DNA of 64,000 nt from an uncultured Bacteroidia bacterium. Lineage in GTDB: Bacteria > Bacteroidota > Bacteroidia > Bacteroidales > F082. The translations under genes and the position numbers were made by a program. Positions 10,601 through 17,336 of the stretch are shown one piece after another (the first letter of the stretch is position 1; the number at the start of each line of letters is the position of its first letter). Location of the stretch: positions 37,016-101,015 of the forward strand of contig CADBGN010000002.1 of the NCBI GenBank assembly GCA_902794155.1, written 5' to 3'. The notes below the pieces were generated by a model. The model was not told the DNA's origin. It made no database searches and saw nothing but the letters and a program-made list of their open reading frames with translations.

Positions 10601-12968
10601 TGCATTTGAAGCATACGATTATCCCTACACAAGGGTAATGGGTAGTGGTGGCGACCCCAACGTCAGCGACTGCTATAAGTACAATTCTGTTATGGATGCC
10701 GACAACTTGGGCTATATGTACTATGATAACGTGGTATCCATTAACGACAAGATAGTGCCTATGTTTAGGTTGTTGAACAAGTGGGTCAAAAATGCCAATG
10801 GTAGTGAGAGCAAGTATTCATTCTGGTCTCGCCCTGCCATTACCGAAATCAATGGTGACCTTCCTGTTTTGCTCCTATGTAATGAAAGTGAGGGCAAAGC
10901 AGGCAATGGAGACTTCAGCAGCTTGGCGACCATTAGGGGTGGCTATCCACAGCTTGGTGCTTTCCCTGCTTATGACGACAACAACCCATACGTTGTACTG
11001 CAATATGGTGGCCTTGTTCGTGATACCGACAATGAGCTTAATGCCATGGTGGAAAGGCTTGGTAACTATAAGGATGATCAACAACAAACCATCAAAGATT
11101 ACCTGTATGTGTATGGTGACATTTCAAAAGAAGTGACATCGGTTGTTTCAGATGGCAAGATTGGCAAGGTGAGCATTCATGAGGATGCCTCGATTTTGCA
11201 TCCTGGCACCTTGTCGGACTTTGAGAACACATACGTTGGTGTCACTTTCGACAATTCGTATGGACATGCCTATTCATCACCTGGCGCCAATCAGGCTATG
11301 TATGGCGACGGTCCTTTCCTCTTGCCTCGCGACTGGCATATCTTCTCATCGCCGCTGCAAGAGGCACCTTTGGGATTTGATTATAAGGGACATAATACGA
11401 ACACATACAGCGGTTCAGAACATAGCGACGCCGGTCATTTCAACAACCCGTGGGAGAATATGCAACAGGAGTTTACGTGGCTCAATGGCAATCAGCCAGG
11501 CAATGTGCGCTATTGGATGAAGGGCTGGGAGAATAGCTTGAGCCAACAGGGCAATGAAACAGTTGCAACAGGTAACAATTGGGTGGATGGTTATTTCCCA
11601 AGCCGTGTGGCTAGCCCTGGTGCCAATGTCACTGGATTCGTGTTTGGACAAGGTTGGATTGACGAGAACAACTCCAACTATAACTCTGATGAAATCGGTT
11701 GTTTCCCATATGGTATGGACTTCTATACTTGGAACGAACCCCAATACCACTGGATTAACTTTAAGCGTAATGGTCCTAACCATTGGCATAGTGACGGGGA
11801 TTACTATACTGGCCATCATGACCATCTCGACTATAAACCCGTGGAAGGTGATGACAGATTCACAAAGAATGTGAATGAAGAGATACTAATTCCAGGAAAG
11901 GGATATATGATGTCCATCTGCGACACTACCTTCATGCAAAGTCATGGCCTATTGAACAATAGCGACCAAAGTATCTATCTGACAAAGAGAGGCACCATGA
12001 TGAAAGGCTGGAATTTGGTGGGCAATCCTTACCATGCCTATCTTGACTTTAATGAATTGGCTAACGGTAATAGCGATGTGCTAAGCAACGATAATGCCTT
12101 CTATGTGGTTTACGATGCCGACAAATACGAGACTGATGCTTATGTATATTACCCAATGACTGGTTCAGAGGGTGGCGCATACGCAGGTCAGTTCCTTCAT
12201 CCTCATCAAGGCTTCTATGTCTTGGCTGAGAATGAAGGTGCACTTCGATTCACTGAGGACATGACGACTACCCGTCAATCTCTTGATCCTACAAATGAAG
12301 AATTGAACGGTCACTTCCGTGGTTGGAAACCTAAATATCCTTTAGTAAACCTTTATCTGAGCAGCGAGCATGGTTGCACAGATGTGACGGTAGTCGAGTT
12401 TGAACGCCCGAAATGGGGTGGCGCCCTTAAGATGAAGGATTTGCGCATGGGCAATGGCGTTTTCTATGCCCAGCACGATGACACACATTATGCTGCTCTC
12501 TTTGCTAAAAAAGGTGCTGAACGTGTTCCGTTGTGGTTTGAGGCCAAGGAGGATGATGTGTTCACCATCAAGTGGGAGACAGCCAATGGCGATTTCCAAA
12601 CCATGTATCTCGTCGACAACATGACGGGTGCAAGATGCGACATGACAGAAATGGATTGTTATTCGTTCCAAGGTCATGTGGGTGACTATCGTTCGCGTTT
12701 CTACATCACTTTCAACGTGACCGACGTGGAAGAACACGAGGAGGACATTGCCCACGACTTTGCCTTCTATGATGGCTCTCAGTGGGTGGTGACAGGCAAT
12801 GGCGATTTGGAATTCATCGACCTGGAAGGTCGTGTACTGAGTCGGACGAGAATGAACGGAGGCCAAAGTAGGCTAATCTTGCCCAATGTGGCCAGTGGCA
12901 TATATTTGTTCCGCCTGACTAATGGACAAGAAACAAAGATTCAGAAAATCATAGTAAACAGTAAATAA
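1602..12968 (+). CDS. Giant T9SS-secreted repeat protein (3788 aa), probable cell-surface adhesin
   Basis: The protein begins with a signal peptide (residues 1-29). Residues about 40-105 resemble the chitobiase C-terminal type repeat (YTTDGSTPT). GLUG-like segments follow near 135-240 and again near 2790-2960 (GGLVG repeated). Between roughly residues 880 and 1970 there are about 25 copies of a Y/F-GGG or GGS motif (VYGGGN, VFGGGEDG, VYGGGRG), each after a short beta-strand unit such as VNINGG, which suggests a long parallel beta-helix. Near 3470 is a GWNLVGNPYHAYLD segment seen in Bacteroidota secreted proteins. The last ~75 residues (DLEFIDLEGRVLSR, then SGIYLFRLTNG and IQKIIVN) match a T9SS type A C-terminal sorting domain. 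So it should cross the outer membrane through T9SS. Binding target is unknown. A small CTERM protein gene follows 19 bases later. Confidence 0.85.
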   Translation: MSATKLILKCRIGMLGILLCFGLVVMANGKSNFGRDEVCDKPQIAYYNGNVMLTCGMDGVTIHYTTDGSTPTASSHVYDGPIMVTTDVIQAVAVKSGMSDSDIALFKRVSSGDEITDMTGFYLLKEGFTPSSEPITGFTGTLDGDFHTISGLNHPLFDVVNGGVVRNVILAEVNISGHEGNTGAIACEINEGTCIYNCGILSGSVGGTGDTGGIVGLLAATTVQTIPDGFKPTRVINCYSFADITSAGVYAAGIVGNNSRGSTSQLSSGRYNNLRTAVVNCMFYGDVLAGTNKAPVYGNKGLQNSNNGINNYNYFMVSATLDDQFTNINQYNCSWPVEERFLTRFEYYRNILNSNRRLCTWWITQKQYADQTNDDLDLMAKWVLDPSIAPYPILKPWGKYPSNINMDQNMVWDTASQTWKSRDNALPFQGKKLGTLSVTVKAGSHNNNAQVVLTLPILDMDTLHHDFGYAKVQLPYYNEQFGNPNATTHAEKYGNNYTDKVVTGWMITYVADGTQGTFVEDWESGYNFADRYCTEKDLYAVSGRVFAQGGYYYVPEGVTAITIEAYWGNAVYLRNKDHFIDRVNLGDSGFGPAGKYPTTFNDYTVYTDINTAINSGLALEGSGTSAMTVYDQALVLVGNLQQRYNGNNASNNPMGWQDGDGNEQFATHNRPFTITSVDLDFDNEPDYCFEWQFSYGTTRLNLHPIRFDFLPVPSLGMAIRKDGAVQAIGTFAPRGHFEITETAFMHTGQFEYDTRNNYRKEEAPVILNGGEFEQIVSSNDWRSDLGPLNRTNYFILGGHLWMKEFTPGKHGKMDVATRHCAVSVLGGEYERFCLSGVFLSNNQIHNTPDNPHCYTNGGKFGVMSGAGMEDIVGDVTFKVDHSLIGEFYGGGLNAARPVTGSIDVTINNSIVGKYCGGPFTGDMREGTTVTTVADSTIFGQFYGGGNGGTNLNRNLLIDRTENASTITDAYWRGTGLFNSFTPLKYVNSDAGYEAQFEFELIDISSGSSNSVVARTYRHEAQFTATEVRKVTSTLTNCTVLQDFYGGGNLGKVTGDVTSTLLNTTIWGSAYGGGNSSDVPSFPIHDKATAVFPWRDKASINHAGSLDYVRDDGEIRYYKWIHDLPEGVTANTSHPAFQYEGEWYCYTEKDMTDLGSVGGNTVLNVNGNSKIYGVREELDGGNSLTFYDGAAFGGGNESPVFGNSTVTVDGDDDILVSNVYGGGNVATTGGSSSVVVYNGTVGVMNEHNVPYVGSGYVFGGGRGLFEDENAGSVGVNTNVLMEGGHVLRCVYGGSEYGNVGATTIENGLNIPVVNTGITTVTINGGSVGIERSVDSIIRVQYGNVFGGGKGNLDYSFNMRTNVNKANVNINGGTIYGSVFGGGEEGHVLGDVLLNVTNGHIGTYGYTDYDGSVFGGGLGSNTIALTAGSVGGNIEVNVTGGTLLGSVYGGGRCGSVGFYFAPVDDEEHYGVMQEGDDHGFITVNVSGGEIGHGVAGSDIPDYIGGYVYGGCKGIVEAPSPTSIAGKMAYAKETTVNIFEANGHSPFIRGSVFGGSEDGHVLNNTHVNILAGQVGGTERDNLTADGNSLHGNVYGGGRGWDQYYDEEEGKLRYCLTSGHVYGNTNVKVEGGKICRNVYGGGNMSSVGRYEILLDGEGNPILDENGNTQSIPVAGTGLAQINMTGGIIGNQNDEGRMHGNVFGSSRGMAGAEFKELGCAHNTDVKIGGETVIKGSVFGGGEDGHVNQNTKVTVNGGTIGVTEGDPFKGNIYGGGRGIDLDPNGETSPTAGLVKGHTRVYVNGGNVINSVYGGGNMSLVGEERVVNINGGLVKVNVFGGSKALPEGRVQLGMKTVNMRGGHVMGNVYGCNNNALDGDADHPKDWTSFVNINGGEIDGNVFGAGYSSQVHGSVCVNIGKDAILNAPNKEYNLYYKDCGGDEPQYDPEGEGIEPTVTKLVIGNSVYGGSDFYGNNSNSNTWTDFIVSGYSNIYIDGTGYDTQNQGSNTEMTISGGLFGSSTHCESGAEGRHILLKSYGHRDDDGANTELTHATRTLKTIQRCGNLVIDHSNVNFSGMNDISGSGKRQYAVFKVDTTLYMANASGFVLGSPSVPAYMDSIRKVRSVHLKQSDYSVYDVPFYGMLDNYWEWIGIKGDSEETVQLYYTDSNTPLTYAQENVLVFKGDSRLWVRYHRKEKQGDNWVDMGQYYGELEGFFRMRSPLQPRGTESFAYARPKILGDNVENEVDGGFLSYNSPYNFFTDEGEAFKQYPYTNVLQFFKGDRMDYREWVIREFGGRRWYVDGTRGWGRDDMSKTDGWGLYPDKPKKTVSGAVTTGNYGGICSEILSDESLNYNYQNDIIYVVGALSAEDENALIQGGTMEVEGETQTYPLKLYRYPGGHPLSWAGQHENESYYDLGDGTNNPTSANVGLTYPDSDGPGANYGAMLVVQDDKEIALDNVQMDGLYGHVKGDDTYFLIPGTNYPDPELEPYPEGADPSTLNVPVFDQLGVSEPLIVTHANSKLTLNGSAMNGTGVTKFGTVLERGYNNTNADVWYTNADYNDSGEVTHHGGGIYVNPTATVNVENVVTIVGNKQNLQVGTDEAEAIESNVYLPTFDKHLNIIGELSLDEATSIGVTSPIRNIAPYFVHNTFSPVAVAMTQAQAESAWNRNNFHDDLEWFFSNESFALPKYTYYSTSISDYAYPLTDPSQHINHFDPAKTLFFGWTWNNVVRIAPQDFSLEAIDSSYDLAWLISLVNGSNRQTPSSDFSNATIKQTGDADLQMYVWVPIGAQKTGSSSFAGTYDGQGHLIENLDIAYIGEGDRKYERSNYGLFGSVNGGVIDRTFVTSGYIRPVGAANIGGLVGTMDGSSAMISNSEASVDIYSPSKENSENASGGLVGNMMDGEIHSSMAMPVIHANMYYSIGGLVGRTIGGGQGGSARKPKINNSFANVKFDVANTASVTVGGLIGINYGADMENCYLHMQNNSAGLNNSNFALLAGLNNGGKIKNSYAFEAYDYPYTRVMGSGGDPNVSDCYKYNSVMDADNLGYMYYDNVVSINDKIVPMFRLLNKWVKNANGSESKYSFWSRPAITEINGDLPVLLLCNESEGKAGNGDFSSLATIRGGYPQLGAFPAYDDNNPYVVLQYGGLVRDTDNELNAMVERLGNYKDDQQQTIKDYLYVYGDISKEVTSVVSDGKIGKVSIHEDASILHPGTLSDFENTYVGVTFDNSYGHAYSSPGANQAMYGDGPFLLPRDWHIFSSPLQEAPLGFDYKGHNTNTYSGSEHSDAGHFNNPWENMQQEFTWLNGNQPGNVRYWMKGWENSLSQQGNETVATGNNWVDGYFPSRVASPGANVTGFVFGQGWIDENNSNYNSDEIGCFPYGMDFYTWNEPQYHWINFKRNGPNHWHSDGDYYTGHHDHLDYKPVEGDDRFTKNVNEEILIPGKGYMMSICDTTFMQSHGLLNNSDQSIYLTKRGTMMKGWNLVGNPYHAYLDFNELANGNSDVLSNDNAFYVVYDADKYETDAYVYYPMTGSEGGAYAGQFLHPHQGFYVLAENEGALRFTEDMTTTRQSLDPTNEELNGHFRGWKPKYPLVNLYLSSEHGCTDVTVVEFERPKWGGALKMKDLRMGNGVFYAQHDDTHYAALFAKKGAERVPLWFEAKEDDVFTIKWETANGDFQTMYLVDNMTGARCDMTEMDCYSFQGHVGDYRSRFYITFNVTDVEEHEEDIAHDFAFYDGSQWVVTGNGDLEFIDLEGRVLSRTRMNGGQSRLILPNVASGIYLFRLTNGQETKIQKIIVNSK

Positions 12969-12987
12969 TAAGAAGGGAAGTAGAACA

Positions 12988-13242
12988 ATGGAGAAAATCA
13001 TGAGAAACATAGTGCTTCTTTTGTTGCTGTCATTGTCGCTGGTATCAAAAGCGCAGATTTTTATTGATGATGATGAGATTGAGGGCACGTTGCGCAACGG
13101 CCAGTCAAGCTCAAGTCTTCTGGTACCCATACAAGGTCAACAATCTGACCAGCAGTATGCACCTCTTGGTGAAGGTGTGTTACTACTGGGTTGTCTCGGA
13201 GGTGCCTATCTTTTGAATAAGCGAAGGAAGAAGGTTGAATAA
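12988..13242 (+). CDS. Small exported protein with CTERM-like tripartite tail
   Basis: This is an 84-residue protein. It has an N-terminal signal peptide (LLLLLSLSLVSKAQ, cleaved near residue 22) and a short acidic linker. The tail has a conserved-looking PLGEG motif, a hydrophobic segment (VLLLGCLGGAYLL) and a basic end (NKRRKK). This order is that of the PEP-CTERM/PID-CTERM type sorting tails. An upstream ATG (MEKIM) was kept as the start; the ATG four codons later (MRNIV) would also work. It follows the giant T9SS protein by 19 bases and is probably co-transcribed with it, so it may help in its surface display. That role is inferred from position only. Confidence 0.6.
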   Translation: MEKIMRNIVLLLLLSLSLVSKAQIFIDDDEIEGTLRNGQSSSSLLVPIQGQQSDQQYAPLGEGVLLLGCLGGAYLLNKRRKKVE

Positions 13243-13266
13243 TTCTACGTTTTCGGTGTAAAAAAG

Positions 13267-13295
13267 TTTGCATATATAGATTTTTCTTATATTTG
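13267..13295 (+). promoter_or_regulatory. -33/-7 promoter for the acyl-CoA ligase gene
   Basis: TTTG at 13267-13270 and TATATTTG at 13288-13295 match the Bacteroidota consensus elements with normal spacing, about 25 bases before the start codon. Confidence 0.65.
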
Positions 13296-13318
13296 CCGAT
13301 TATTGCAACGAGAACAAT

Positions 13319-15088
13319 ATGGAAATAAAAAGAGTATTCGACCTTCTTGACAACTACGTTGAGAAGTACCCCAACCAACAGGAAGCCCTGGCTGGAAAGA
13401 AGAACGGCCAATGGGTGAAATACAGTTCTACATCATACAAAGAACATGCAGATACGCTGAGCTATGCCCTCATTGAATTGGGCATCGAGAAAGGCGATAA
13501 GGTGGCGATGATCCTCACCAACCGCCCCGAATGGAACATGCTCGACATGGCCATCAGCCAAGTGGGAGCTATCACGGTGCCTGTTTATCCTACTATTAGT
13601 GAGGAAGACTATCGCTACATCCTTCACGACTGTGATGCCAAGATGGTTATCATTGACGGCTTATCGGTGATGAACAAGGTGACCAACATCTTGCCTGATG
13701 CACCCAACGTAAAGTTGGTCTATACCATGGTTGACCGTGAGAAATATCCTTATTTCGACCAGCTGCTGCAACTTGGCAAAGAGCATCCGCACGCTGAAGA
13801 GCTGGCTGCAAGGAAGGCCGCTGTCGACGAGATGGAGTGTGCCACCATCATCTACACTTCAGGTACTACAGGAACACCTAAGGGTGTGATGCTCTCGCAC
13901 CACAATCTGATGAATCAATTCCCGAATTTCCATTACACCATCAGTGACAATTCCAATAAGGCTTTCAGCTTCTTGCCTGTTTGTCATGCCTACGAGCGTG
14001 CGCTGAACTATTGTTACCAATATCGCGGCATGTCCATCTATTACGCCGAGAGTTTGGGCACCATTGCCAGCGACATGCGCGAGGTGCATCCCACGATGAT
14101 GTGCGCTGTACCACGTGTACTCGAACGCTTTTACGATGCTATCCTGCAGTCGGGTAAGAAACAGAAGGGCATCAAAAAACGCATCTTCTTCTGGGCTGTG
14201 CGCCTTGGCGAGCGTTACAAGATTGACGCAGTCAGCCGCCACTGGTTCTATGATTGGAAGCTGGGTATCGCAGACAAGTTAGTTTACGCCAAAATCAGAC
14301 AAGGCATTGGTGCCGACAACTTCGACATCATCGTGTCGGGAGCTGCTGCCATCTCGCAAAAGATCGCTGGCTTCTTCTCGGCTATCAAAATGCCTGTTTT
14401 TGAAGGCTATGGGTTGACAGAGACGTCTCCTGTCATTGCCGTCAGCAACCGCAACCCTCATGGTCGTGAAGTGGGCTATGTGGGTCAACCGCTGCCAGGC
14501 ACCGAGGTGAAAATTGCAGATAACGGTGAGATTTGCTGCCGTGGCCACAATGTGATGATGGGCTACTACAAACACCCCGAACTCACCAAGGAAGTCATCG
14601 ATGAAGAAGGATGGTTCCACACTGGCGATATGGGAGAGATTGACCAATACAATCGCTTGCGTATTACAGGCCGTATCAAGAGCCTTTTCAAGACCTCGGG
14701 CGGCAAATACATTAACCCCGATGTCATCGAAGCCAAGTTCTGTGCCTCCAAGCTGATTGAAAACATCCTTGTGGTGGGTGAGAACCAGAAGTTCGCCGGT
14801 GCCCTTATCATCCCGAGCTTTAGTGACCTCAAGTCTTGGTGTGCAGAAGAGAAAATCCCTTATACGACCAACGAGGAGATGATACAGAATCCCGCGGTAC
14901 TAAAACGCTTTGCCACTGAAGTCAATGAGCTGAACAAGGGCTTGGGCGAGACCGAGAAGATCAAGAAGCAAGTGTTGCTCGCCGACGAGTGGAGCATCGG
15001 CAATGGCTTGCTGACGCCCACGCTTAAAGTGAAGCGTAAGGTCCTTATTGCTAAGTACAAGGACATTATTGATAAGATGTTCGAATAA
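13319..15088 (+). CDS. AMP-dependent long-chain fatty acid-CoA ligase
   Basis: A 589-residue cytoplasmic enzyme of the ANL adenylating superfamily. The phosphate-binding motif TIIYTSGTTGTPKG lies near residue 180. The A5-type motif GYGLTETSPV is near 362, followed by the WFHTGDMGEID region near 435 and the RIKSLFKTSGGKYI motif near 450. These are the signatures of FadD-like long-chain acyl-CoA synthetases, which activate fatty acids with ATP and CoA. Length is usual for Bacteroidota members (about 590-600). It has its own promoter and faces the arginine decarboxylase gene across a hairpin. Confidence 0.88.
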   Translation: MEIKRVFDLLDNYVEKYPNQQEALAGKKNGQWVKYSSTSYKEHADTLSYALIELGIEKGDKVAMILTNRPEWNMLDMAISQVGAITVPVYPTISEEDYRYILHDCDAKMVIIDGLSVMNKVTNILPDAPNVKLVYTMVDREKYPYFDQLLQLGKEHPHAEELAARKAAVDEMECATIIYTSGTTGTPKGVMLSHHNLMNQFPNFHYTISDNSNKAFSFLPVCHAYERALNYCYQYRGMSIYYAESLGTIASDMREVHPTMMCAVPRVLERFYDAILQSGKKQKGIKKRIFFWAVRLGERYKIDAVSRHWFYDWKLGIADKLVYAKIRQGIGADNFDIIVSGAAAISQKIAGFFSAIKMPVFEGYGLTETSPVIAVSNRNPHGREVGYVGQPLPGTEVKIADNGEICCRGHNVMMGYYKHPELTKEVIDEEGWFHTGDMGEIDQYNRLRITGRIKSLFKTSGGKYINPDVIEAKFCASKLIENILVVGENQKFAGALIIPSFSDLKSWCAEEKIPYTTNEEMIQNPAVLKRFATEVNELNKGLGETEKIKKQVLLADEWSIGNGLLTPTLKVKRKVLIAKYKDIIDKMFE

Positions 15089-15091
15089 ACT

Positions 15092-15167
15092 GGCCTATGA
15101 CTATGGCAAATGGCCTATGGTTCGCCCACGTTGGGACAGCCATAGGCCATTGTCATAAGCCATAGTC
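15092..15167. terminator. Imperfect inverted repeat between convergent genes, probable bidirectional terminator or REP
   Basis: GACTATGGCAAATGGCCTATGG (about 15099-15120) is matched by its near reverse complement at 15140-15167, with a six-base interruption (ATTGTCATAAG). It occupies the whole space between the two convergent stop codons. No long T-run follows on either strand, so it could equally be a repeat element. Confidence 0.5.
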
Positions 15168-15174
15168 AAGAAGA

Positions 15175-17061
15175 CTACTCCAAATAAGTATATCCGTACA
15201 AGCCCGAGCGGTAATTCGATAGGAATTCCTTGCCCTCTTCAACTGAGATCTTGCCTTCCTTGACGCATTTTGTGACCCAAGTCTCCACCGTGCGGACGAG
15301 TTTTTTAGGACTATATTGCACGTATTCGAGCACGTCGGCCACGGTCTCGCCGTCGATGACTTGGTCAATGTAGTAACCTTTTTCGTCGACAGAGACATGC
15401 ACGGCGTTAGTGTCGCCGAATAGGTTGTGCAGGTCGCCCAAAATCTCTTGATAGGCACCCACTAGGAACACACCGATATAATAATGTTCCTTGTCGCTGA
15501 ACGAGTGCAGCGGTATGGTGTGCTGTGTCGACTTGGCCACGAAGTTGGTGATCTTGCCGTCGCTGTCGCAGGTGATGTCCTGCAAGGTGGCGAGGTGGGT
15601 CGGGTTCTCGTCAAGCCGTTGGATGGGGATGATAGGGAAGAGCTGGTCGATGGCCCAGAGGTCGGGCAGCGACTGGAATAGTGAGAAGTTGCAAAAATAC
15701 TTGTCGGCCAAGAGTTTCGGCAACGAGGTGAAGTCCTCGGGCACACGCTTCAGGCTGTTGGCGATGTGGTTCACCTCGCGGGCGATGCTCCAGAACAAAC
15801 GTTCAATCTTGGCGCGCGACTTGAGGTCGAGCAGGCCGAGGCTGAACAGGTTGAGGGCTTCTTCACGGATCTCTTGGGCATCGTGCCAGATTTCCAAGGA
15901 AGAGCTCTTGGTGAGCTCGTCCCAAGAATCGTAAAGCTCTTTGATGAGCTCGTGGTCGTTCTCTTCGGGTTCTTCATTGTCATCCCATTCAGGCAGGGAG
16001 GTCTTTTCCAGCACTTCGAAAATGAGTACGGAGTGGTGCGCCGTCAAGGCACGGCCTGACTCGCAGATTACATTGGGGTGGGGGAGTTCGTTCTTGTCGC
16101 AGGCGTCGACGATGGTGTAGATGGCATTATTGGCGTATTCCTGGATGCTGTAGTTGACCGAGCTGGCACTGCTTGAGCTGGTACCGTCGTAGTCGACACC
16201 GAGGCCACCGCCCATGTCGACATATTCGATATGGTAGCCCATCTTGTAGAGCTGCACGTAGAACTGTGCCGCTTCACGCAGGGCCACATTGATTTTCTTG
16301 ATTTTGCTGACTTGGCTGCCGATGTGGTAGTGTACCAGCTTTAGGCAGTCTTTCATATCGTGTTCCTCGAGGAAGTCGAGGGCTTCGAGGAGCTCGGAAG
16401 ATGTTAGGCCGAACTTGCTGCCATCACCACCCGATTCTTCCCATTTGCCTGCACCCGAGCTGGCCAACTTGATGCGTACACCCAAATTGGGGGTGACCTT
16501 TAGGCGACGGGCAATCTTTGCCGTAATTTTCAGCTCGTTGAGTTTCTCGATGACGATGATGATTTTGCGCCCCATCTTTTGGGCGAGCAGAGCGAGCTCG
16601 ATGAATTCCTCGTCCTTATATCCATTGCAGACGATGAGTGAATCGGAGTCGGTGCCAAGGGCGATGATGGCATGGAGCTCGGGCTTGGAGCCAGCCTCAA
16701 GGCCGATATTGCACTTCTTGCCGTGGCTCACAATCTCCTCGACCACAGGGCGCATTTGGTTCACCTTGATGGGCATCACCACGAAGTTCTGGCCGTGGAA
16801 TTCGTATTCCTTAGCAGCCTCCTTGAAGCAGGAGTCGATCTTGTTGATACGGTCGTCGAGGATGTCGGGGAAACGTATCAGCATGGGAGCCGAGACATCG
16901 CGGAGCGACAACTCGTCAACCAGTTCTGGCAGGTCGACTGAGGCACAACCTTCCTTGGGAGTCACGACCATGTGGCCTTTTTCGTTGATGGAAAAATAAC
17001 TACCTCCCCAACCTTTTACGTTGTAAAGGTCTTCGGAGTCTTCGATGCGCCATTTTCTCAT
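15175..17061 (-). CDS. speA: Biosynthetic arginine decarboxylase
   Basis: The 628-residue protein starts MRKWRIEDSEDLYNVKGWGG, the usual start of bacterial SpeA. It decarboxylates arginine to agmatine with PLP, the first step of the agmatine route to putrescine. It has the fold-III PLP barrel, with the PLP lysine in FVVMPIKVNQM near residue 100, the GLEAGSKPEL segment near 120, and the glycine-rich VDMGGGLGVDYDG near 280. The C-terminal CESGRA motif near 335 supports the call. Length is as expected. A minus-strand -7 element is at 17090-17097. Confidence 0.93.
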   Translation of the reverse strand: MRKWRIEDSEDLYNVKGWGGSYFSINEKGHMVVTPKEGCASVDLPELVDELSLRDVSAPMLIRFPDILDDRINKIDSCFKEAAKEYEFHGQNFVVMPIKVNQMRPVVEEIVSHGKKCNIGLEAGSKPELHAIIALGTDSDSLIVCNGYKDEEFIELALLAQKMGRKIIIVIEKLNELKITAKIARRLKVTPNLGVRIKLASSGAGKWEESGGDGSKFGLTSSELLEALDFLEEHDMKDCLKLVHYHIGSQVSKIKKINVALREAAQFYVQLYKMGYHIEYVDMGGGLGVDYDGTSSSSASSVNYSIQEYANNAIYTIVDACDKNELPHPNVICESGRALTAHHSVLIFEVLEKTSLPEWDDNEEPEENDHELIKELYDSWDELTKSSSLEIWHDAQEIREEALNLFSLGLLDLKSRAKIERLFWSIAREVNHIANSLKRVPEDFTSLPKLLADKYFCNFSLFQSLPDLWAIDQLFPIIPIQRLDENPTHLATLQDITCDSDGKITNFVAKSTQHTIPLHSFSDKEHYYIGVFLVGAYQEILGDLHNLFGDTNAVHVSVDEKGYYIDQVIDGETVADVLEYVQYSPKKLVRTVETWVTKCVKEGKISVEEGKEFLSNYRSGLYGYTYLE

Positions 17062-17089
17062 TTCGCTTTGTTTTATTGGTTTTGGGCTG

Positions 17090-17097
17090 CAAAACTA
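17090..17097 (-). promoter_or_regulatory. -7 promoter element for speA
   Basis: On the minus strand this reads TAGTTTTG (TAnnTTTG), about 30 bases upstream of the speA start. The -33 region is not clear. Confidence 0.5.
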
Positions 17098-17110
17098 TTA
17101 AAAAAAATCT

Positions 17111-17147
17111 TTGTTGATGCGTTATTTGTGTTTTATGTCTAATTTTG
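17111..17147 (+). promoter_or_regulatory. Promoter for the BadF-type kinase gene
   Basis: TTGTTG at 17111-17116 and TAATTTTG at 17140-17147 form a plausible -33/-7 pair. The implied leader is about 185 bases and contains the structured element at 17177-17300, so that element would be transcribed into the 5' untranslated region. Confidence 0.5.
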
Positions 17148-17176
17148 CACAAAATAATATGGGAAAGACAAACATA

Positions 17177-17300
17177 AGCCTTTTCCCTTATGGCGGAGGA
17201 ACCGTCATTCCGCGAAAGCGGAACGCCATCCCCTAAGCGCGAAGACGAGTCTTACACGTTTGGGGATTGCGGGTAAAGCCCGCGATGAGGGATTAAGGCT
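17177..17300. repeat. Structured intergenic repeat element, copy 1
   Basis: Outer arms AGCCTTTTCCCTTATGG and GATGAGGGATTAAGGCT pair imperfectly. Inside are three more hairpins: ATTCCGC/GCGGAA around 17208-17222, ATCCCC/GGGGAT, and GCGGGTAAAGCCCGC around 17269-17283. The ATGGCGGAGGAAC and GATTGCGGGT.AAGCCCGC segments recur in the element at 51170-51279, so the two are members of one family. Confidence 0.65.
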
Positions 17301-17336
17301 GTAGGCTAGTCGTTCCTCATTACAGATAATAACCGT

